Translations under genes and position numbers: made by a program | From: Betaproteobacteria bacterium | GTDB lineage: Bacteria > Pseudomonadota > Gammaproteobacteria > Burkholderiales > Casimicrobiaceae | Direction of reading: 5' to 3' | Assembly: GCA_016192065.1 (NCBI GenBank) | Contig: JACPUX010000070.1 | Span: 48,625-112,624 of the forward strand | DNA length: 64,000 nucleotides | Shown: piece by piece, positions 36,509 through 45,112 of the stretch | How the letters are laid out: every line of letters begins with the position of its first letter | Numbering within the stretch: position 1 is the stretch's first letter | The notes under the pieces: model-generated | Told to the model about the DNA's origin: nothing | Database searches by the model: none | What the model saw: the letters and a program-made list of their open reading frames with translations, nothing else

Positions 36509-37414
36509 TCAAGCCTCCGCGCCGCAACTTCCCGCTCCAGCGCCTGGAGCAACGCTCCAGCGCCCCACCAGTGCCGGCCGGGTGTCACGATCGACATAGA
36601 GCCCGAAGACCCGTGCCTCCGCCTCATGGCCGGCAAGAAGATCGAGTTCGCTGCGATAGAACACCGGCCCCTTGAGCCAGAGTTCCAGGGTTTGACGCGG
36701 CGCTTCGCGCTCGACCCCGAGATGCGCAAGGCACTGTCCGACCACCCGTGGCGGATGGTGAAAGGCGCGCTTGAAACCGAAGGCCCGAGCGTAGCGGTCA
36801 CTCCAATGGATGCCGTTATAGTCGCCGGTAAGCGCCCCGAAGCGCCAGCCCGCGCCAGAACCGCTGGCCCAGTGCGCCAGCGCCCGCCCGTCGACAGGAG
36901 GGCTGGCGGCATCCTCAGACAGCGCGTCGGGCGCGGCGTGTTGGTGGCCTCGCCAATAAAAGGTAGTGACGCTTTCCCAGACCAACTGACCCTGAGCATC
37001 GGCAAGCCGGGTGGCAAGATCGATCTCCACACCCTTTTCCAGGCGGCGCAGTGCGCGCGGCGCCACGCACAGACCGTAAGCGGTGTCGCGCGACAGCGGT
37101 GCATGCTGCACCAGGCAGTTGCGCACCTGCAAGGCGCTCCAGATTGGCAGAGGAAAACTCCGGTCGGTGAGCATGGCCATTTGCAGCCGAAAACCCCAGA
37201 CCTGTGGCCAGGTGAGTGGCAAGAGCGCGCCATCGGCGAGGCCAGTGAGGGCGAGGTAATCGGCGTAGTCGCGCGCCGGTACCGGTGCCGGGGCGAGGCG
37301 CAATTCCAGTTGCGGCAAAGCGAGTGGCCGCCGCTTGGGCACCATCGCACGGGCCATGAACAACTTGGCGGAAGGCGGCCGGTCGTACTCGCGCACCATC
37401 GGAGTGGAGTTCAT
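36509..37414 (-). CDS. MaoC-like double hot-dog hydratase/dehydratase
   Basis: 301 residues. The C-terminal hot-dog domain carries the hydratase-2-like motif GALTGDYNGIHWSDRYARAFGF (Asp-Tyr-Asn-Gly-Ile-His in place of DxNPIH), followed by the helix of the fold. The N-terminal half forms a second, degenerate hot-dog, as in FAS1-type or YbgC-like MaoC proteins. Its likely reaction is (R)-specific hydration of an enoyl-thioester; substrate unknown. It starts 25 bp after the permease and its message ends at the terminator at 36262. Sharing an operon with an ArsR-regulated permease is unusual and may be fortuitous. Confidence 0.8.
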   Translation of the reverse strand: MNSTPMVREYDRPPSAKLFMARAMVPKRRPLALPQLELRLAPAPVPARDYADYLALTGLADGALLPLTWPQVWGFRLQMAMLTDRSFPLPIWSALQVRNCLVQHAPLSRDTAYGLCVAPRALRRLEKGVEIDLATRLADAQGQLVWESVTTFYWRGHQHAAPDALSEDAASPPVDGRALAHWASGSGAGWRFGALTGDYNGIHWSDRYARAFGFKRAFHHPPRVVGQCLAHLGVEREAPRQTLELWLKGPVFYRSELDLLAGHEAEARVFGLYVDRDTRPALVGRWSVAPGAGAGSCGAEA

Positions 37415-37439
37415 GAGGTCCTGATCCCTGGGTTGTTGG

Positions 37440-38504
37440 TTACGGCCAGAACATCAACCAGACCGCATAAGCATAGCCTACCGCAAGTGCGCCCAAGACC
37501 GCGAGCACCAGGTAGCCGGCAAAAACGCGCGGCTTGACCAGGGCCCACACCGCCAACATCGCTGGAATGCTGGTGACCCCGCCCGCCACCATGAAGGCCA
37601 GACCCACCGCCGGGTTCATGCCCTCGGCAATGAGCCCGCCCACCAGGGGAACGGCCGCCACGCCATTGAGGTAGGCCGGAACGCCCAAAGCCACCGCCGC
37701 GGGAATGGCGGACAAACCGTCGCCGCCCAGAAGCTTGGCGATGGCGCCGGCCGGCACGTAAGCGAGCATGAGGCTTTCGAGCACGAAAGCAATCGCCATC
37801 AGCACCCCGAGTTTGGTGAGCTGGGTCCAGACGTTGTCGAAGAACACCGCCCGCCGCGCCGACTCGCGCCAAAACCGCCAGTTAAGCGGCGCACGGGTGG
37901 CAACCCATTGCGCGGCCCCAGCGGGAGCGCGACTGCGGCGCGCGTCGCGCAAGGTGTCGGTGAGAGGCTGGCCGCGGGTATACAGCATGACTGCTGCGCC
38001 TCCCAAAAGACCCATGGCGATGGCAGCCACGGTTTTCACCAGGGCGAACTCGAAGCTGATGGCGCCGGCGGTGAGCACGAACATCGCCGGGTCCATGATC
38101 GGTGATGCGAGCCAGAAGGCCATCACCGGCGCCAGCGGCACGCCACCGGCGAGCAAACCGGCAATGAGCGGCACCACCCCGCAGGAACACAAAGGCGAAA
38201 GCGCACCAGCCACCGAGGCGAGCAACACGGCGTGGCCTTCTCTACCGGTGAAGGCGCGCGCCACCAGCGCTTCGGCGCTGCTCGCCTTGATCGCCGCGGC
38301 CAGACCCACGGAAAGCAGCAAAACCGGACCGAGACTCCAGAGGTTTTGGGCGAGGAAAACCGCCGAAACCAAGCTTTGCTCGGCGTCGAAAACAGCCACC
38401 CCGGCGAGGAGCACCAGCAGGACGAGCAGCGCCTTGTCCATGCGCCGCAGGCGTTGCCGCAGACCGAGTGGGGGCTGCGTGGAGGTGGCGATGGGGATGT
38501 TCAT
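37440..38504 (-). CDS. ArsP/YraQ-type permease (UPF0718/DUF318)
   Basis: 354 residues with about eight to ten hydrophobic helices. The family signature SPLCSCGVVPLIAGLLAGG is present, as are ASPIMDPAMFVLTAG and GVPAYLNGVAAVPL. DUF318 permeases include ArsP, which exports trivalent organoarsenicals such as methylarsenite, with the CSCG-type Cys pair contacting the metalloid, and YraQ-like proteins of less clear substrate. The start at 38504 has AAAGGAG. An ArsR-family gene lies 122 bp upstream, supporting metalloid export. The exact substrate is not proven by sequence. Confidence 0.88.
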   Translation of the reverse strand: MNIPIATSTQPPLGLRQRLRRMDKALLVLLVLLAGVAVFDAEQSLVSAVFLAQNLWSLGPVLLLSVGLAAAIKASSAEALVARAFTGREGHAVLLASVAGALSPLCSCGVVPLIAGLLAGGVPLAPVMAFWLASPIMDPAMFVLTAGAISFEFALVKTVAAIAMGLLGGAAVMLYTRGQPLTDTLRDARRSRAPAGAAQWVATRAPLNWRFWRESARRAVFFDNVWTQLTKLGVLMAIAFVLESLMLAYVPAGAIAKLLGGDGLSAIPAAVALGVPAYLNGVAAVPLVGGLIAEGMNPAVGLAFMVAGGVTSIPAMLAVWALVKPRVFAGYLVLAVLGALAVGYAYAVWLMFWP

Positions 38505-38626
38505 GTCGACTCCTTTAGGTGCTGTAGGATGGGGGAAGAAACTGCACATCTGGACAACCGGCTTTCCGGTTGTGTGTGGCGAAAGCGAAACCGAACGAGC
38601 TGCTCACGGCAATTCCTCTAAGTGTT

Positions 38627-39004
38627 TCAGTCCGCGCGCTTGGCCGCGTTTGCGGCACGCGCCGGCTTGGGCGGCGCCCCGGTCTTGCGGCGCGGATCAG
38701 GCAGTTTCGCCACCGGCGCTGTGCCCTGGCAGCACTCGGTGCGAAAGTGCGCCCAGGCGGCATCGATGAGCGTGAAGTCCGGCCGGCAGCGCACTTCCCT
38801 GCCCTGGCGCTCTTGGCGCACCAGACCCACCTCGACCATGCCACGCAGATGGTGCGCCAGGGTGGAGGCCGGCGTATCGAGCGCCTGCCGAATTTCAGTG
38901 ATGGTGAGGCCCTCGTGCCCGGCGCGCACGAGCAGGGAAAAGATCCGCAGCCGGGCGACATTGCCCAGTTCGGCGAGACAACGAGCGGTGCGTTCGAGGT
39001 CCAT
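38627..39004 (-). CDS. ArsR-family transcriptional regulator
   Basis: 125 residues. It has a winged-helix with ARCLAELGNVARLRIFSLLVRAG, EGLTITEIRQALDTPASTLAHHL (recognition helix) and VEVGLVRQERQGREVRC, and a C-terminal tail with TECCQGTAPVA and a Lys/Arg/Pro-rich end. Conserved Cys candidates (RCRPD, ECCQG) could bind a metalloid; no canonical ELCVCD-type ArsR site was seen, so the inducer is unclear. It is upstream of the ArsP-type permease and a small inverted repeat (39039-39062) lies in its promoter. The start at 39004 avoids an N-terminal extension into that operator region. Confidence 0.88.
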   Translation of the reverse strand: MDLERTARCLAELGNVARLRIFSLLVRAGHEGLTITEIRQALDTPASTLAHHLRGMVEVGLVRQERQGREVRCRPDFTLIDAAWAHFRTECCQGTAPVAKLPDPRRKTGAPPKPARAANAAKRAD

Positions 39005-39038
39005 GGCGGCAAGCCTACACTCGACACGCCCCGAATGC

Positions 39039-39062
39039 AACCATATTTTTGGTTTTATGGTT
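39039..39062 (-). promoter_or_regulatory. AT-rich inverted repeat, candidate ArsR operator
   Basis: AACCATA (39039-39045) and TATGGTT (39056-39062) are perfect 7-bp arms separated by 10 bp, in an AT-rich patch that contrasts with the high-GC surroundings. It lies 35-58 bp upstream of the ArsR start and overlaps likely promoter sequence. Arm length and spacing fit ArsR/SmtB-type operators. Confidence 0.5.
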
Positions 39063-39089
39063 TAATCGCGCCCGGCCCAGGCGCAAGCG

Positions 39090-39737
39090 CTACTTCGGTG
39101 CCGTATTGCCCCAACCCTGCCCCTCCCGGAACTCGGCAAAACCGTCGGGCAAGGTAGCCAAATCCTCGGGCCGGTCGATGTCGGGAAGGGCGTCCTGCAC
39201 CGCGACCTTCCAGGCCAGCGCCGCCAGCCGCGCCAGAGTCAGCGCGCAAACCGCGTCGCCGCCCCAGGGCAGGCCGGAAAACAAGCTGCTGTCGAAGCGT
39301 CGCAGGCCGAGGAGCACATAACCGCCGTCCAGCGCCGGCACCAGCACCGCGTCACGTGTCGCCAGCGCCTCGGCCGCTTGAAGCAGCCGCGGCGTATCGA
39401 GCGCCGGGCAATCGCTGCCCACGAGCAACACGCTCTCGGTTTCGCGCAGTCCCCGCGCCGCGGCGCGCGCCATGCGCTCGCCCAGGTCACCCTGGCCCTG
39501 GTCGCTCCAGCGCTCCACCGGAGGAAGCCCGAGTTCGCCCCAGATCGGCGCCTCGGGGCCAGGAGAAACGCATAGTTCGAGTTCCAAAGACGCCGCGGCG
39601 CGCACTGTCAGCACCCGTTCGACGAGCAAACGACGGGCCAGGCGGGCCGCACCCACGGGACCCAGGCGCGGGATCAGCCGGGTCTTGGCGGAACCCGCCT
39701 GCGGCGCCTTGGCGAAGACGATGACGCGGCAGCGCAT
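39090..39737 (-). CDS. rSAM-associated sugar transferase (TIGR04282 type)
   Basis: 215 residues. The GTA-like nucleotidyl/glycosyltransferase fold begins RVIVFAKAPQAGSAKTRLIP, then SVLLVGSDCPALDTPRLLQAAEAL and VLVPALDGGYVLLGLRRFDSS, which are diagnostic for the TIGR04282 family that accompanies ArsS-type radical SAM proteins. The start overlaps the upstream stop as TGATG, so the two transferases are translationally coupled. Probable role: transfer of a sugar nucleotide in arsenosugar or similar biosynthesis. Confidence 0.85.
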   Translation of the reverse strand: MRCRVIVFAKAPQAGSAKTRLIPRLGPVGAARLARRLLVERVLTVRAAASLELELCVSPGPEAPIWGELGLPPVERWSDQGQGDLGERMARAAARGLRETESVLLVGSDCPALDTPRLLQAAEALATRDAVLVPALDGGYVLLGLRRFDSSLFSGLPWGGDAVCALTLARLAALAWKVAVQDALPDIDRPEDLATLPDGFAEFREGQGWGNTAPK

Positions 39738-40450
39738 CAGCCGTAGCGCCGTGCCAGCTCAGCGGCGGGCACGCCGCGCCAATAGCTCCAGCGCAGACGC
39801 CACATCAGAAAGATGGTGCGCCAGAGCCCGTGTGCCTCCCAGCGTCGCGCCGAAGTCATGACCCGCGCGTGAAGACAGGCGGGTGCGGTCAAGCGCTTCA
39901 AACGCCGCGAGATTTCGATGTCTTCCATCAGCGGCTGCGCGGGAAAGCCGCCCACCGCATCGAAGGTTCCGCGGCTCAGGAACAAGGCCTGGTCGCCGGT
40001 GGCGATGCCCGTCAAACGTGAACGCAGGTTCATCATCGTCGCCACGAGTTTGAGCAGCACGGGCCTCCCGACCAACACGACATCGAAGCGGCCCCAGCAT
40101 TTGCCGCTCGCAAGACCCCGCGCGATCGCGTCGGCGAATCCTTCTGGCAGCGTAGTGTCGGCGTGCAAAAAAAGCAGTACCTCGCCCCGCGCCCGGGCGG
40201 CGCCGGCGTTCATCTGGCAGGCGCGGCCACGCTCGCTGGCGAGCACCGTGCAGCCCGCCTCGCGCAACCGCTCTGCCGACCCGTCCGTGCTGCCGCCATC
40301 GACGAAAATGAGCTCCATGTCTGCTTCGACGCGCTCACGCAAGGCGGCGACAAAAGCCGGCAGGCCCCCTGCTTCGTCGAGCACAGGTACGATGATCGAC
40401 AGCCACACCGCTCGATCCAAGGGACTCAGCGCCTCCGTAGCGACCGGCAC
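39737..40450 (-). CDS. rSAM-associated glycosyltransferase 2 (TIGR04283 type)
   Basis: 237 residues from a GTG at 40450 (GAGGCAG upstream); a TTG start at 40480 is also in frame. GT-A fold motifs are LSIIVPVLDEAGGLPAF, MELIFVDGGSTDGSAE, QMNAGAARARGEVLLFLHADT (the DxD-like block) and GGFPAQPLMEDIEISRRLKR, characteristic of TIGR04283. These proteins occur with TIGR04282 and ArsS-like radical SAM genes. It is followed with overlap by the partner transferase and lies about 130 bp after the FAD-fusion gene. Confidence 0.87.
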   Translation of the reverse strand: MPVATEALSPLDRAVWLSIIVPVLDEAGGLPAFVAALRERVEADMELIFVDGGSTDGSAERLREAGCTVLASERGRACQMNAGAARARGEVLLFLHADTTLPEGFADAIARGLASGKCWGRFDVVLVGRPVLLKLVATMMNLRSRLTGIATGDQALFLSRGTFDAVGGFPAQPLMEDIEISRRLKRLTAPACLHARVMTSARRWEAHGLWRTIFLMWRLRWSYWRGVPAAELARRYG

Positions 40451-40581
40451 CTGCCTCGCTTCGCTGGCCAGCCCCCGCAAAAACGTCGGCGCTCACCGCG
40501 GTTCATGGCGCATAGCCAGCGCGAGCGGGGGACACGCGATCGGCGGGCAAACGGCTCGGACCAAGTACCAAAAACCACGGC

Positions 40582-42756
40582 CTATCCACGCTGCCACGAA
40601 AAATAGTGGCCCAGCCAGGCGAGTAGCCGCTGCGGCGCGTGCGCGCGCTTCCATTCCCCGGCGGCGTATTTGTTGGCTTCGGCAAAGGTGGGATAGGTGT
40701 GGATGGTGCCCAGGATCTTCGTCAGTCCCAATCCATGCTTCATCGCCAGGACATACTCCGCCAAGGTCTCGCCGGCATGTGCGCCGACGATAGTAACGCC
40801 GAGTATGCGATCGCGGCCCGGTTCGGTCAGCACTTTCACCCAACCCCGATCGCTACCGTCGGCGATGGCACGGTCCAGATCGTCGATGCCGTAGCGGGTG
40901 ACCTCATAGGCGATACCGCGCTCCCGCGCTTCGAGTTCGTTGAGTCCGACACGGGCCACCTCGGGGTCGATGAAGGTGGTCCAGGGAATCGTCGAATAAT
41001 CGACCTTGAAGCGCTTGATGCGCCCGAACAGCGCATTCACCGCCGCATACCAGGCCTGATGCGCTGCGGTGTGCGTGAACTGGTACGGCCCGGCCACATC
41101 CCCCGCGGCAAAGATGTTGGGATAAAGCGTCTCGAGATACTCGTTGGTGACCACGGTGCGCTCGGTGGGAACACCCAGCGCCTCCAGCCCATACCCCTGG
41201 AGCCGCGCCACGCGCCCCACGGCGCAGACCAAGAGATCGAAAGCGAGGCGTCGTTCCACGCCCTCGTGTTCGACCACCAGAAAGCGGCGCGCGGCCGACC
41301 CTTCGCCCTCAATCTCGCAGCGCAAGGCGCGATGTCCGGTCAGCACGGTCACTCCATCGTCGCTCAGCGCCTGTTGCGCAAAGGCCGATACCTCCCCGTC
41401 TTCACGCAAAAGAATGCGCGGCGCCATTTCCACTTGAGTCACTTGAGAGCCCAGGCGTGCCAGCGCCTGGGTCAGCTCGCAGCCTATGGGTCCGCCGCCC
41501 AGGACGATCACGCGCTCCGGCGCCAGATCGCGCATCGCGAGATCGTCCCACAGGGTGTCGCTGGTGACGTAGCCCGCGGCCTCGAGCCCAGGCAGAGGCG
41601 GCACGAAGGGCCGCGCCCCGGCGGCGATGATGATGCTTCGGGCGGTGAGCCGCCGCGTGCCGCCCTCGGACAGGGCGACTTCCACGGTCCAGGGGTCGAC
41701 GAGCCTGCCGTAGCCGGCCAGTACCTCGACGCCCAGGGCGGTGTAGCGCTCGATGCTGTCATGGGGCTCGATGCGGCGAATGACCTCCCGCACCCGCGCC
41801 ATCACAGCACGGAAGTCGACCCTGAGCGATGGCGCCACCACGCCATATCGCCCGGCATGGCGCATTTCGTGCGCGATGCGCGCGCTTTTGATCAGCGCCT
41901 TGCTCGGCACGCAGCCGTAGTTGAGACAGTCGCCCCCCATTTTGTGCGCTTCGATCAGCGTGACCTTGGCCTTCACTGCCGCGGCGATATAGGCGCTCAC
42001 CAGTCCGGCCGCGCCCGCACCGATGACGATGAGGTTGCGGTCGAACGTGGCCGGTCTCGACCATTTCGCATAGACGCGGTGCCGCTTGAACCAGCGCAGC
42101 AGCGCCTGCGCCAGCAGTGGGAACACGCCCAGCAGCGCGAAGGACAAGAGCACCGGCGCCGAGAGGATGCCTGAGAGGCTGTCGATGCGCGCAAGCTGCG
42201 TCCCGGCATTGACGTAGACCACCGTGCCCGCGAGCATACCCACCTGGCTCACCCAAAAAAAAGTGAACGCCCGCATGGGCACCAGCCCCATCAACAGATT
42301 GATGAGAAAGAAGGGAAAGATCGGCACCAGGCGCAAGGTGAAAAGATAGAAGGCGCCGTCGCGCGCCACACCCTGGTTGATGGCGGCGAGTTTGTTGCCC
42401 CAGCGCTGTTGCACGAGATCGCGCAGGAGGTAGCGCGAGGCCAAAAACGCCAGCGTGGCACCCAAGGTCGAGGCAAAAGACACCAGCACCGTGCCCCATA
42501 GCAGGCCAAAAACAGCGCCGCCCGCCAGGGTCATGACCACCGCGCCGGGCACCGACAAGGCGGTGACCAGCACATAAAGCGCGAAGTAGGCGAAGGCCAC
42601 AATCCAGGGCGAAGTGGCGCGCCATTCCTGGAAACGCGTGAGCCCCGCCTTGAGGCCTTCAAGAGTCAGCGCCGCCGGCAGGTCCGAGGCGAAAAAGGCC
42701 GCCACCGCAAGGAGCACACCGGTCAGCAACAGCGCCTTGCCGTAAGCGGATTTCAC
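40582..42756 (-). CDS. TVP38/TMEM64-family membrane domain fused to mercuric-reductase-like FAD/NAD disulfide oxidoreductase
   Basis: 724 residues. Residues 1-235 are a TVP38/VTT membrane domain (VPGAVVMTLAGGAVFGLLWG, LRLVPIFPFFLINLLMGL). Residues 245-715 are a pyridine-nucleotide disulfide oxidoreductase: dinucleotide fold IVIGAGAAGLVSAYIAA, redox pair GGDCLNYGCVPSKALI, NAD fold VIVLGGGPIGCELTQALARLG and the C-terminal HTYPTFAEANKYA with the acid-base His. The GTG start overlaps the radical SAM stop (GTGA). The reductase resembles MerA without an N-terminal HMA domain. It may reduce or export a metalloid or use a membrane-coupled thiol; the function is inferred. The fusion itself is known in proteobacterial ArsS-type clusters. 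Confidence 0.9.
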   Translation of the reverse strand: MKSAYGKALLLTGVLLAVAAFFASDLPAALTLEGLKAGLTRFQEWRATSPWIVAFAYFALYVLVTALSVPGAVVMTLAGGAVFGLLWGTVLVSFASTLGATLAFLASRYLLRDLVQQRWGNKLAAINQGVARDGAFYLFTLRLVPIFPFFLINLLMGLVPMRAFTFFWVSQVGMLAGTVVYVNAGTQLARIDSLSGILSAPVLLSFALLGVFPLLAQALLRWFKRHRVYAKWSRPATFDRNLIVIGAGAAGLVSAYIAAAVKAKVTLIEAHKMGGDCLNYGCVPSKALIKSARIAHEMRHAGRYGVVAPSLRVDFRAVMARVREVIRRIEPHDSIERYTALGVEVLAGYGRLVDPWTVEVALSEGGTRRLTARSIIIAAGARPFVPPLPGLEAAGYVTSDTLWDDLAMRDLAPERVIVLGGGPIGCELTQALARLGSQVTQVEMAPRILLREDGEVSAFAQQALSDDGVTVLTGHRALRCEIEGEGSAARRFLVVEHEGVERRLAFDLLVCAVGRVARLQGYGLEALGVPTERTVVTNEYLETLYPNIFAAGDVAGPYQFTHTAAHQAWYAAVNALFGRIKRFKVDYSTIPWTTFIDPEVARVGLNELEARERGIAYEVTRYGIDDLDRAIADGSDRGWVKVLTEPGRDRILGVTIVGAHAGETLAEYVLAMKHGLGLTKILGTIHTYPTFAEANKYAAGEWKRAHAPQRLLAWLGHYFSWQRG

Positions 42757-43727
42757 GGTGCCGCACCGGCCAGCGCGCCGCCGCAACTGCTCCCCTGCCC
42801 GGCGGTGCATCCGAAGCAATGATCGGCGACCCGAATTGACTTGCCGGTGACATCGCCCCCCAGCAAATCGCGCAGGTGCAGACGGGGCGTGCCCTCCTCG
42901 CCCAGAGGCAGACCCAGTTGCTGATTGAAGTCGCAATCGTAGAGATGCCCCTGCCAATCGACACTGATCAACGTCCGGCACATTACGTTTTCGAGGTTCT
43001 CGGCGACGAAGTTGTCCCGCAGCAGTTCGAGATAGGCATTAAATTCCCCGCGCGACAGCAGCATCGACCCGAAGCGCTGGATGGGCATGTTGGTGAGCGT
43101 GAGCAGGGTGTTGAATTCGATGCTGAAATGCTGCCGCAACTCACGTCGGTAATCCGCTTCCAACGCGCTCTGGGCCCCGGGGAGTCGGGGTCCCTGGGGG
43201 TTGTAGGCGAGGTTCAGGGTAAGCCCTGATCCGGCCTGTCCATAGCCCAGGGCATTGAGCTCGCGCAGGGCGGCGATGCTTTTTTCAAAGACCCCGTCGC
43301 CACGCTGCCGATCGACGTTCTCGGCGGTGTAGCAGGGTAGCGAAGCGACGATTTCAATTCCGCCAGCGGCGAGAAACGCGCCGAGATCTTCCTGCCCGGG
43401 CTCGCGCAGCACCGTGAGATTGCAGCGATCGATGACTTTCACCCCCACGCGCCGTGCCTCGCTCACCAGGTCGCGGAACAGCGGATGCAGTTCCGGCGCG
43501 CCGCCGGTGAGATCGAGGGTTTGCATGTGCCGCGCGCTCAGCACCGGAATGATCAGCGCGAGGTTGACTTCGTCCATCATCTCCTTGCGCGTCGGCCCGG
43601 CGTTGACATGGCAGTGCAGGCAGCTCTGGTTGCAGCGGTAGCCAAGATTGACCTGCAGGGTGGTGGGGCGGCGGCGTTCGAGGGCGGGGAATCGGCGGTC
43701 AAGCAGATGAGGCAAGGTGGCACGCAT
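42753..43727 (-). CDS. arsS: Arsenosugar biosynthesis-type radical SAM protein (ArsS family)
   Basis: 324 residues. The radical-SAM cluster is NLGYRCNQSCLHCHVNAGP (CxxxCxxC), followed by LDLTGGAPELHPLFRDLV and the family C-terminus DHCFGCTAGQGSSCGGAL, which supplies auxiliary Cys. The enzyme is proposed to attach adenosyl-derived sugar to dimethylarsinic acid, giving arsenosugar precursors. The Cys form is encoded; no in-frame TGA occurs, so this is not a selenoprotein version. It is coupled to the TVP38-flavoprotein and lies 70 bp after a thioredoxin-DsbD-like gene. No arsenite methyltransferase (ArsM) is in the window, so the substrate chain is incomplete here. Confidence 0.85.
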   Translation of the reverse strand: MRATLPHLLDRRFPALERRRPTTLQVNLGYRCNQSCLHCHVNAGPTRKEMMDEVNLALIIPVLSARHMQTLDLTGGAPELHPLFRDLVSEARRVGVKVIDRCNLTVLREPGQEDLGAFLAAGGIEIVASLPCYTAENVDRQRGDGVFEKSIAALRELNALGYGQAGSGLTLNLAYNPQGPRLPGAQSALEADYRRELRQHFSIEFNTLLTLTNMPIQRFGSMLLSRGEFNAYLELLRDNFVAENLENVMCRTLISVDWQGHLYDCDFNQQLGLPLGEEGTPRLHLRDLLGGDVTGKSIRVADHCFGCTAGQGSSCGGALAGAAP

Positions 43728-43797
43728 GGGGTTTCCTGTTGTTGGTGACTTGGGGTTTGGTCGCTCGGACCACGCCATCCTTACATACTGACAGTCC

Positions 43798-45081
43798 TCA
43801 AAACTGTAGCCACTCCGGCTTGAAGAGCAGCAGCAATCCGATCACCGCCATCACCCCCGCGCCGATCAGGCGCGAGGCGCGCGCATAGCGGGTGCCGATG
43901 GCGGCGAACTGCAAGGTGGTCGCCGCCACCGCGAAAAGCGCCAGGTCGTCGATCAGAAACACCAGAATATAGAGCAGCAGGTAGGCGTGGTACTGCCAGG
44001 CGGGCATGGGCGTGAGGGCCAGCACCTGGGTGTAGACCGCAGGGATGCCGGCCGAGCAGACGAACTCGATCAGGTTGACCGCGAATGCTAGGGCGAGCAC
44101 GCCCATCATGGCCGGCCACAGCCGCTCTTCGAGCGCGAAGCGCTTGAGCCGCGCCAGGATCGCCTGGCGCTGAGTGGTGTGCGAGACCTCGCAGGCTGCC
44201 TCGGGGTTGGTGAGGACATCGTGCAGGTAGAAGCCCGCCGCACCCAGCGCCACCAGGCCGACGAGCATGCGCACCCAGAAAATGAGGCCGAGGGTGAGCA
44301 GCACTTTGAGCCAGGCGGCCATGATCAGGTAGTAGATGAAGCCCGACCCGGCAAGAAAGGTGAGCCCCAGGATCCACATGCGCTTGCGGTCAGCCATGCC
44401 CATCAGGAGGCCCAGCAGGAACACCAGGGCCCACATGGCGCACGGGTTGAAGCCATCGAGCGCGGCCAGTGTCACGGTGAGTATGGGCAGCGACAACTTG
44501 GCCGTATCGACTTCGCCCACCAGCGGCAGACGCAACTTCGCCGGCAGCGTGGCCTGCGCCGGCGCCGCGCCGACTGTTGGCGTCTCGCCCGCGAGGATGG
44601 CGCTAATCGGATCGGGGCAGCCCTTTGCAAGACAGGCGGCGACTTCGCTGGCGATCATGGCACCGGTCCATTCATCGCTTTGATATCCGATGGCGGACCA
44701 GCGGCCGATGACCAAATAGGGAAAACCCACATCCTCCAGCCCCAGCGCGCCGACCACCTTCTCCAACGCGGCACGGCCCGCGGGATCGTGTTTTACTTCA
44801 TAGCCGCGGATTACGATCCGTGCATCGCCGCGGTAGCGCTGCAAGAACGCTTCCGCCGCCGCGCAATGCGGGCAGCCCTGGGTGTAGAAGAAGTGAATGC
44901 GCAGCGGGGTGGCGGTCGGCGCCTCGGTCTGCGCCTGCACCAGGCCGCCGAAAAGCAGGAGCACGAGGCTTGCGAAAACAAGCCAGGCCAGCGCCCGATA
45001 GGAGCCGCGGCAAGCGGCAAGATCCTGTGCCGGCAGCAACTCCGGCAGCGCGCCGCGCTGCGGTGGCGTTTCCGAGTACAT
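43798..45081 (-). CDS. Thioredoxin-domain protein fused to CcdA/DsbD-like membrane domain
   Basis: 427 residues. After a short membrane helix (about 28-50), residues 62-160 form a thioredoxin/glutaredoxin-like domain with FFYTQGCPHCAAAEAFLQ (CPHC active site). Residues 195-425 contain about eight helices with conserved Cys in GFNPCAMWALVFLLGLL and EFVCSAGIPAVYTQVL, as in DsbD/CcdA thiol transporters. It probably moves reducing equivalents to a periplasmic or metalloid-bound thiol. It lies first in the minus-strand ArsS-type cluster and suggests a redox partner for it. Exact electron acceptor unknown. Confidence 0.82.
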   Translation of the reverse strand: MYSETPPQRGALPELLPAQDLAACRGSYRALAWLVFASLVLLLFGGLVQAQTEAPTATPLRIHFFYTQGCPHCAAAEAFLQRYRGDARIVIRGYEVKHDPAGRAALEKVVGALGLEDVGFPYLVIGRWSAIGYQSDEWTGAMIASEVAACLAKGCPDPISAILAGETPTVGAAPAQATLPAKLRLPLVGEVDTAKLSLPILTVTLAALDGFNPCAMWALVFLLGLLMGMADRKRMWILGLTFLAGSGFIYYLIMAAWLKVLLTLGLIFWVRMLVGLVALGAAGFYLHDVLTNPEAACEVSHTTQRQAILARLKRFALEERLWPAMMGVLALAFAVNLIEFVCSAGIPAVYTQVLALTPMPAWQYHAYLLLYILVFLIDDLALFAVAATTLQFAAIGTRYARASRLIGAGVMAVIGLLLLFKPEWLQF

Positions 45082-45112
45082 GCCGCTGCCGCCGAGGTTC
45101 GCTGGCTCGTGC

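Noticed and set aside
40639..42174. 511-codon plus-strand open frame over the TVP38-flavoprotein
   Set aside because: Antisense to a well-defined disulfide oxidoreductase; no motifs.
42753..43727. Selenoprotein form of the ArsS-type enzyme
   Set aside because: The family has selenocysteine versions, but all expected positions here are Cys codons and no in-frame TGA was found.
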